Shown: piece after piece, positions 58,947-64,000 of the stretch
Position numbering within the stretch: the stretch's first letter is position 1
How the letters are laid out: each line of letters starts with the position of its first letter
NCBI RefSeq assembly: GCF_001544915.2
Contig: NZ_FCOE02000018.1
Span: 1 to 64,000 of the forward strand
Direction: 5' to 3'
Length of the DNA: 64,000 nt
Source: Caballeronia pedi
Lineage (GTDB): Bacteria > Pseudomonadota > Gammaproteobacteria > Burkholderiales > Burkholderiaceae
The notes under the pieces: model-generated
Told to the model about the DNA's origin: nothing
Database searches by the model: none
The model's input: the letters and a program-made list of their open reading frames with translations, nothing else
Translations under genes and position numbers: made by a program

Positions 58947-59878
58947 TCGCCTTTCTGTTTCCCGGCCAAGGCGCGCAGACGCCGGGTTTTCTGCATCGGC
59001 TGGGCAGCGACACGCCGCATCCGGCGATCGCACGCACGTTCGACGAAGCATCGGACGTGCTCGGCGAGAACGTGCTCACGCTCGATACCGCCGATGCGCT
59101 CGCGTCGACCGTCGCGGTGCAGGTCGCGCTCGTCGCCGCGGGCGTGGCGGCCGTGCGCGCGCTTGAGCAGGAAGGCATCGAGCCGGAGGCCGTCGCGGGT
59201 CTGTCGGTCGGCGCGTACGGCGCGGCGGTCGCGAGCGGCGCGATTGCCTTCGCCGATGCGCTCAAACTCGTGCGCCTGCGCGCGACCTTCATGGAAGAAG
59301 CCTGTCCGCACGGCTACGGCATGCTCGCGGTGCTCGGGCTGAACGAGCGCGAACTCTCCCTCGCGATAACCGACAGCGGCGCCGATGCCTACATCGGCAA
59401 TCTGAATGCGCCGCGCCAGATCGTCGTGTCGGGCAGCGATGACGCGCTCGCGAAGGTCCGCGACATCGCGCTCGCACGCGGCGCGCGCAAGGCCGAACGG
59501 CTCGCCGTCAGCGTGCCGTCGCATTGCGTGCTGCTCGAAAGCGCCGCCGCGCGTCTGATCGACGCGGCGCGCGATGTGCGCATCGAGACGCCACGCATCG
59601 CGTATGTCGGCAATCGCGGCGCGCGCGTGCTGCGCCGCGCCGACGCAATCCGCGAAGACCTCGCGACCAACTTGCGCTATCCGGTGCGCTGGCACGATTC
59701 GACCATCGCGCTGGCCGAGCTCGGCACGACCGTTTTCGTCGAGATGCCGCCCGGACGCACCCTGACCTCACTGCTCGCCGACGCCCTGCCCGGCACGCCC
59801 GCCTACGCGATGGACACGTCGCCGGTCGACTCGATCGCCGCGCGCGTGCGCATCGCCCGCAACCGCGCGAACGATTGA
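58943..59878 (+). CDS. mdcH: malonate decarboxylase epsilon subunit (malonyl-CoA:ACP transferase)
   Basis: A 311-residue FabD-type acyltransferase that charges the carrier protein from malonyl-CoA to start the cycle. The PGQGAQ motif is at residues 7-12, the catalytic serine is S88 (GLSVGAYG) and the histidine H194 (VPSHCVLL). The start is a GTG overlapping the mdcG stop; an ATG four codons upstream is also in frame. It ends the operon; I see no strong terminator in the 168 bp that follow. Confidence 0.93.
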   Translation: MIAFLFPGQGAQTPGFLHRLGSDTPHPAIARTFDEASDVLGENVLTLDTADALASTVAVQVALVAAGVAAVRALEQEGIEPEAVAGLSVGAYGAAVASGAIAFADALKLVRLRATFMEEACPHGYGMLAVLGLNERELSLAITDSGADAYIGNLNAPRQIVVSGSDDALAKVRDIALARGARKAERLAVSVPSHCVLLESAAARLIDAARDVRIETPRIAYVGNRGARVLRRADAIREDLATNLRYPVRWHDSTIALAELGTTVFVEMPPGRTLTSLLADALPGTPAYAMDTSPVDSIAARVRIARNRAND

Positions 59879-60046
59879 TTCGCTTCCCGTGCGCGACTGA
59901 TTCGCGCTTCGCGCTGGCGTTTTCATCGATTCTGTCAGCAAAATCGGAATTTTCGGGTGGCTTACGAGTCGACTTTCATTAGCATTTCGCTGCGTCCGCG
60001 CATCCTTGCGCGGCGACAACCACAACGACATTCCAAAGGTAAAACT
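59879..60046. other. intergenic region between mdcH and the M48 protease gene
   Basis: This 168 bp contains no recognisable terminator for mdcH (only a weak GCGCTTCGCGC hairpin) and no clear promoter, though the A/T-rich part at 59930-59990 is the likeliest place for one. No RNA gene is seen. Confidence 0.45.
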
Positions 60047-60805
60047 ATGACGATCTTCCGCATCGCGGTGGCGGCATCCGCCGTGGTCACGCTCGCGTCG
60101 TGCAGCAGCATGGGCAGCATGGACCCGAACCAGCTGATGCAATCCGGCCAGCTGGCGACGCAGGCGCTGTCGCTCAGCGATTCCGACGTCCGCACGCTAT
60201 CCGACAAATCCTGCGCCGAACTCGACAAGGAAAACCAGATTGCGCCGGCCAACAGTCCGTACACGCAGCGCCTGAACAAGATTTCGAAGCAGCTCGGCGA
60301 CAACATCAACGGCGTGCCCGTCAACTACAAGGTGTATCTGACGAAGGACGTCAACGCGTGGGCGATGGCCAACGGCTGCGTGCGCGTCTACAGCGGCCTC
60401 ATGGACCTGATGAACGATGACGAAGTGCGCGGTGTCGTCGGCCACGAAATGGGCCACGTCGCGCTCGGTCACACGAAGAAGGCGATGCAGGTCGCGTACG
60501 TGACCACGGCGGCGCGTACGGTGGCGTCGTCGGCGGGCGGGATCGTCGGCAATCTGTCGGCGTCGCAGCTCGGTGATCTGTCGGAGAAGTTCGTCAACGC
60601 GCAGTTCTCGCAATCGCAGGAGACGGCCGCCGACGACTACTCGTTCGACACGCAGAAGAAGAAGGGCTATGACCCGAAGGGCCTCGTGACCGCGTTCCAG
60701 AAGCTCGCGACCATCGACGGCGGCAAGTCGAGCATGCTGAGTTCGCACCCGGCCTCGCCGGCGCGCGCGAAGCATATCGAAGACCGGATCGCGTCGGGGA
60801 AGTGA
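60047..60805 (+). CDS. M48 family metalloprotease lipoprotein (LoiP/YggG-like)
   Basis: A 252-residue periplasmic lipoprotein zinc protease. The lipobox VTLASC puts the modified cysteine at C19. The active site is H133-E134-x2-H137 (VGHEMGHVAL), and the third ligand lies in the SQETAADDYSFD glutamate. Other M48 lipoproteins of this size (LoiP, YcaL) degrade misfolded outer-membrane proteins. AAAGGT ribosome-binding site before the ATG. It is convergent with the barrel gene downstream. Confidence 0.88.
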   Translation: MTIFRIAVAASAVVTLASCSSMGSMDPNQLMQSGQLATQALSLSDSDVRTLSDKSCAELDKENQIAPANSPYTQRLNKISKQLGDNINGVPVNYKVYLTKDVNAWAMANGCVRVYSGLMDLMNDDEVRGVVGHEMGHVALGHTKKAMQVAYVTTAARTVASSAGGIVGNLSASQLGDLSEKFVNAQFSQSQETAADDYSFDTQKKKGYDPKGLVTAFQKLATIDGGKSSMLSSHPASPARAKHIEDRIASGK

Positions 60806-60823
60806 CGCCTGTGTGAGCGTTGC

Positions 60824-60847
60824 GCACGCGCGTCGGATCGCGCGTGC
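60824..60847. other. G/C-rich hairpin between convergent genes
   Basis: GCACGCGC (60824-60831) and GCGCGTGC (60840-60847) form an eight-pair stem with an eight-base loop between the convergent M48 and barrel genes. No T-tract follows on either strand, so it is at best a weak terminator or mRNA end stabiliser. Confidence 0.45.
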
Positions 60848-60863
60848 ATCGACGGGAAGAGAG

Positions 60864-61367
60864 TCAGAAGAAGTAGTAGCGCACGCCCACGGTCAGGCTG
60901 TCGTTGCGGCGATGGCCGCCGTCGTAATGCGCGGTGTCGCCGGTGTATTCACCCGAGACGCTCCAGTTCTTCTGGAACTTGTATTCGACGCCCGCGCCGT
61001 AGTGCAGGCGCGTGTCCGGCCAGAAGCCCGTGAAGCCGATGCGGGCGTACGGCATCAGATGATTGTCGAGCGGCAGGCCGATGCGTGCGTCGAACCCGCC
61101 GTCGTTGCCGGTGGTCGAGCCGTTGTGGAAATCGGCGAATCCTTCGACACCGACCACGAAGCGATCCACATCGAAGTTATAGCCCGCCATCAGGCCGGGG
61201 AAGAACGTGGTGTGCGTGGATTCCTGATAGCTGCGGCCCGTTGCATCGGACCAGTTGACGCCGACTTTCGTGCCGACATAAGGACCCGCGAATTCGCTGG
61301 CCTGCGCGTGTGCAAGCGCGAGCAGCGAGACGAGAAGCGGCGCGACGAATTTCTTGAAAACTGCCAT
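60864..61367 (-). CDS. outer-membrane beta-barrel protein
   Basis: A 167-residue small outer-membrane barrel, eight strands by alternating pattern. Signal peptide (MAVFKKFVAPLLVSLLALAHA, cleavage near AQA-S). The mature protein begins GPYVGTKVGVNWSD with repeated glycine/aromatic strand ends, and terminates in VGVRYYFF, with the C-terminal phenylalanine recognised by the BAM complex. It resembles the OmpW/OmpA-like porin family; the ligand is unknown. Confidence 0.82.
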   Translation of the reverse strand: MAVFKKFVAPLLVSLLALAHAQASEFAGPYVGTKVGVNWSDATGRSYQESTHTTFFPGLMAGYNFDVDRFVVGVEGFADFHNGSTTGNDGGFDARIGLPLDNHLMPYARIGFTGFWPDTRLHYGAGVEYKFQKNWSVSGEYTGDTAHYDGGHRRNDSLTVGVRYYFF

Positions 61368-61587
61368 GACTGACTGATGAACCTTAAGAAGTATTAACCG
61401 TGAATCGGGACAACGAACGCGCGCGTTACATTGCATTTTGCTTGCCCAGCGACAAGCAATCCGCGAGGTTAGTTACCGACGGTCATCATCGAAAGCGGAC
61501 ATGTCCTAAAGAAGGGACTTTTCGGCGCGGCCGATTCGCGCAGGATGACGAATCAATGCGAGAACGTAAAAGCCGATGATCGCGCCG
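61368..61587. other. intergenic region upstream of the barrel gene
   Basis: About 220 bp between the barrel gene and the tRNA-Ser terminator. It should contain the barrel promoter (leftward) but I find no confident -35/-10 pair. No small gene or repeat is evident. Confidence 0.4.
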
Positions 61588-61628
61588 CAAAAAGAAAAAG
61601 CCCCGCAAGTTTTTACGCTTGCGGGGCC
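61588..61628 (-). terminator. Rho-independent terminator of tRNA-Ser
   Basis: GCCCCGCAAG (61600-61609) pairs with CTTGCGGGGC (61618-61627); on the minus strand the 10-bp stem is followed by TTTTTCTTTTT. It lies 14 bp downstream of the tRNA-Ser 3' end. Confidence 0.92.
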
Positions 61629-61641
61629 TTCCTACTACTAC

Positions 61642-61734
61642 TGGCGGAGACGGAGGGATTCGAACCCTCGATCCAGTTTTTAGCCAGATGCTCCCTTAGC
61701 AGGGGAGTGCCTTCGACCTCTCGGCCACGTCTCC
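61642..61734 (-). tRNA. tRNA-Ser (anticodon GCT)
   Basis: A 93-nt class II tRNA with encoded CCA and discriminator G. Acceptor stem GGAGACG/CGTCTCC; anticodon stem CTCCC/GGGAG around loop CTGCTAA gives anticodon GCT, reading AGC and AGU; long variable arm, and T-arm with GGTTCGAATCC. Confidence 0.95.
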
Positions 61735-61876
61735 CAAACTTTTCGTTGCACCGGGAGTGCAGTGCAACGAGATCGAGATAATAGCGTGTTCGCAGGCGCG
61801 GGTCAAATTCGCATGACGATTTTTTCCAAAACCGTCAATATCGAACCGCCCCGCTGCGCGGACCGCAATGGTGCAA

Positions 61877-63127
61877 TTACGCGCGGTCGAGTTCGAACGC
61901 CTTGTGCAGCGCGCGCACGGCGAGTTCGGTGTACTTCTCGTCGATCAGCACCGAGATCTTGATTTCCGACGTGGAGATCATCTGGATGTTGATGCCCTCT
62001 TCCGACAGCGTGCGGAACATCGTGCTCGCGATGCCCACGTGCGAACGCATGCCCACGCCCACCACCGACACCTTCGACACCTTCGGGTCGCCCAGCACGG
62101 TTTCCGCCTGCACGTGGCCCTTCACCTGGTTGTTCAGGATTTCGAGCGCGCGCTGGTAGTCGCCGCGGCCGACCGTGAACGTGAAGTCGGTCTTGCCGTT
62201 CACGCTCTGGTTCTGAATGATCATGTCGATGTCGATGTTCGCATCGGCGACCGGCCCGAGAATCTGATACGCGACGCCCGGCTTGTCGGGCACGCCCATG
62301 ACCGCGATGCGCGCTTCGTCGCGCTGGAACGCGATGCCAGAAATCACTGCTTTTTCCATGTTCTCGTCTTCTTCAAAAGTAATCAGGGTGCCGGAGTGCA
62401 TCTCGTCGGCGAGCGGCATCAGCGGATCGGTCAGGCTGGAGAGCACGCGCGTCTTCACCTGATACTTGCCGGCGAATTCCACCGAGCGGATCTGCAGCAC
62501 CTTCGAGCCGAGGCTCGCCATTTCCAGCATTTCCTCGAAGGTCACGCGGTCGAGCCGGCGCGCTTCCTCGACGACGCGCGGGTCGGTCGTGTAGACGCCG
62601 TCGACGTCGGTGTAGATCAGGCACTCGTCCGCTTTCATCGCCGCCGCGATGGCGACCGCCGAGGTGTCCGAGCCGCCGCGGCCGAGCGTGGCGATATGAC
62701 CTTCGGGATCGACGCCCTGAAAGCCGGTGATAACCACGACCTTGCCCGAGTCGAGATCCTTGAGCACGCGCTCGCCGTCGATCTCGCTGATGCGCGCCTT
62801 CGTGAAGGCGCTGTCCGTCTTGATCGGCACTTGCCAGCCGGCGTAACTCACGGCTTCGAGGCCTTCGGCGTGCAGCGCGATGGCGAGCAGCCCAACGCTC
62901 ACCTGCTCGCCGGTCGAGGCAATCATGTCGAGTTCGCGCGGGTCCGGGTCGGCCTTGATGTCTCGTGCGAGGCCGAGCAGGCGATTGGTTTCGCCGGACA
63001 TCGCCGAGGGCACGACGACCATCTTGTGGCCGGCCTTGTGCCATTTGGCGACGCGCTTGGCGACGTTCTTGATGCGCTCGACCGAGCCCATCGAAGTGCC
63101 GCCGTATTTGTGTACGATGAGTGCCAT
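61877..63127 (-). CDS. lysC: aspartate kinase
   Basis: A 416-residue monofunctional aspartokinase, first step of lysine, threonine and methionine synthesis. It starts KYGGTSMGSVERI, the phosphate-binding N-terminus, and carries GRGGSDTSAVAIAAAM and YTDVDGVYTTDPR at the ATP/aspartate sites. Two C-terminal ACT domains (about 265-410) give feedback control by lysine and threonine. The start at 63127 is the conserved MALIVHKYGG; no strong ribosome-binding site precedes it. Its upstream neighbour is tilS on the same strand. Confidence 0.96.
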   Translation of the reverse strand: MALIVHKYGGTSMGSVERIKNVAKRVAKWHKAGHKMVVVPSAMSGETNRLLGLARDIKADPDPRELDMIASTGEQVSVGLLAIALHAEGLEAVSYAGWQVPIKTDSAFTKARISEIDGERVLKDLDSGKVVVITGFQGVDPEGHIATLGRGGSDTSAVAIAAAMKADECLIYTDVDGVYTTDPRVVEEARRLDRVTFEEMLEMASLGSKVLQIRSVEFAGKYQVKTRVLSSLTDPLMPLADEMHSGTLITFEEDENMEKAVISGIAFQRDEARIAVMGVPDKPGVAYQILGPVADANIDIDMIIQNQSVNGKTDFTFTVGRGDYQRALEILNNQVKGHVQAETVLGDPKVSKVSVVGVGMRSHVGIASTMFRTLSEEGINIQMISTSEIKISVLIDEKYTELAVRALHKAFELDRA

Positions 63128-63451
63128 TGTCGTTCTTGAACTGGAAGGAAAACCGCGCTTCACGCGCGCTGGCGCGAGAGCGCTCGAGACTCGTGCTCGA
63201 TATTGCTTCAGGGGATATCGAAGCCTACGAACAGCGGGCGCTGCCGCTCGCCCGTCGCGCGCTCGCATGAGAGATGGAACGCTGCGCGCGGATGCGTGGT
63301 TGCGGGCGAAATCGAGTCTTTTGAACGGAGATGCCGCGCAAAAACGCGCTTGGACGAAAACGAGTTACCGTACCCGATCGAGGCTGAAATTACAAGATGG
63401 AGCGCCCGAGACGACGATTTTACCGGCTTCGGCGCAACGGTCTCCAAAGCT
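63128..63451. other. intergenic region between tilS and lysC
   Basis: This 324-bp stretch should carry the lysC promoter and any leader. It has no tRNA, no lysine-riboswitch-like long conserved structure that I can recognise, and no open frame with a ribosome-binding site. A possible leftward promoter lies in the relatively A/T-rich part near 63380-63400, but I cannot fix the -35/-10 pair. Confidence 0.4.
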
Positions 63452-64000
63452 TCACGCCAGCAGCAAATCCGGCCGCCACGAGATGCGGCGCAGTGCGCCG
63501 TGCGCCGCGTTCGGCGCCGCTTCCCGGTTCACGCCCACATGCGGCACGAACAGCAGCGCCTCGCCGACGAAAAGCAGCGGCACGTCGCGCTTCCAGGCCG
63601 GCACGCCGCGCTCCTGAAACAGGTTCTTGAGCGTGCGGCTCGGCGCTTCACCCGCCACACGCATGCGCTCGCCGCCGGCACGCGAACGCGCGACGAGCGT
63701 AGCCGCGCGCAGCACGCCTTCGCCGACGGCGTCATCGGCGGCACGGTCGACCGGTTCGAACACGAACGAGCCGCGCCATTGCGGCAGACGCCAGACTTCC
63801 TCGCCCTGCCATCGCAGTTCCACCGGGACTCTCGCCGCGGGCGCACCTTCGTCGAGATCGGGCGCATCGCCGCTGTCGCCCGGTTCCCAGAACAGCGCAT
63901 TGCGATACGCGCGCAGGCAATACCCCGCATGATCGACGCGCAACGCGTGACCATCGCGGGCGGCGGCGGCATCGCGCAACTGGCGCAGCATGTCGGCGAT
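63452..64000 (-). CDS. tilS: tRNA(Ile)-lysidine synthase, C-terminal part
   Basis: The last 182 residues or so of TilS; the frame is open to the right edge, so the N-terminal catalytic (PP-loop) domain lies outside the window. The visible part includes the TilS C-terminal domain with RVAGEAPSRTLKNLFQERGVPAWKRD, which positions tRNA-Ile2, and LLFVGEALLFVPHVGVNR. The enzyme makes lysidine at the wobble position so that the tRNA reads AUA. tilS next to lysC is a common betaproteobacterial order. Confidence 0.88.
   Translation of the reverse strand: MADMLRQLRDAAAARDGHALRVDHAGYCLRAYRNALFWEPGDSGDAPDLDEGAPAARVPVELRWQGEEVWRLPQWRGSFVFEPVDRAADDAVGEGVLRAATLVARSRAGGERMRVAGEAPSRTLKNLFQERGVPAWKRDVPLLFVGEALLFVPHVGVNREAAPNAAHGALRRISWRPDLLLA

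Noticed and set aside
63128-63451. Lysine riboswitch upstream of lysC
   Set aside because: No recognisable conserved core and no expression platform hairpin; lysine riboswitches are also not typical of this group.

Overview
The window is a 64 kb chromosomal segment of a high-GC betaproteobacterium, almost certainly Burkholderia sensu lato (Paraburkholderia/Caballeronia type). The evidence is the gene order rpsO-pnp-quinone oxidoreductase-tpiA-secG-tRNA-Leu-nuoA..N-DUF2818-NUDIX-DUF1178, the Burkholderia-type DUF families, and codon use dominated by G/C third positions. I see no insertion sequence, prophage, integrase or CRISPR array; it reads as core chromosome with metabolic accessory clusters.

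Layout. 1-200: leader and strong promoter of an rRNA operon that runs off the left edge. 426-4104: DUF2863 protein, a LuxR-type regulator, a CbiM-like membrane protein and a secreted protein. 4189-6706: cytosolic M14 carboxypeptidase, YaaA and an orphan PIN protein. 6759-16267: two convergent acyl-CoA catabolism operons. The rightward one carries a 3-hydroxyacyl-CoA dehydrogenase, an enoyl-CoA hydratase, a histidine phosphatase, an APH-type kinase and an ACAD11-type dehydrogenase. The leftward one carries two acyl-CoA dehydrogenases and a MaoC hydratase. 16325-32916: DUF1178, NUDIX, DUF2818 and the complete 14-gene complex I operon (nuoA-N), all leftward. 33128-38706: tRNA-Leu(GAG), secG, tpiA, quinone oxidoreductase, pnp, rpsO, all leftward. 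38862-43483: an orphan LivJ-type binding protein, a BamE-like lipoprotein, leuA with a candidate leucine-rich leader peptide, and an NlpC/P60 hydrolase. 43631-49271: the yejABEF peptide importer. 49504-51380: fabI and two tandem histidine-rich secreted paralogues. 51567-59878: an MFS transporter divergent from a GntR regulator fused by overlap to the malonate decarboxylase operon mdcABCDEGH. 60047-64000: M48 lipoprotein protease, outer-membrane barrel, tRNA-Ser(GCT), lysC and the 3' part of tilS.

How the genes work together. The nuo block makes proton-pumping NADH dehydrogenase, and the translation/RNA-decay genes upstream of it form a conserved housekeeping string. The mdc block decarboxylates malonate to acetate on a dedicated acyl carrier protein, with its own prosthetic-group synthesis (MdcB, MdcG), loading (MdcH), regulator (GntR) and probably uptake (the divergent MFS). 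The two acyl-CoA operons look like one catabolic module for an unusual acyl-CoA, possibly a 4-hydroxyacyl-CoA that is phosphorylated before dehydrogenation. The most interesting signals are that split ACAD11-like kinase/dehydrogenase module and a probably leaderless 28-codon peptide upstream of leuA with CTA leucine codons at every third position. All assignments are from reading the sequence; no database search was possible.
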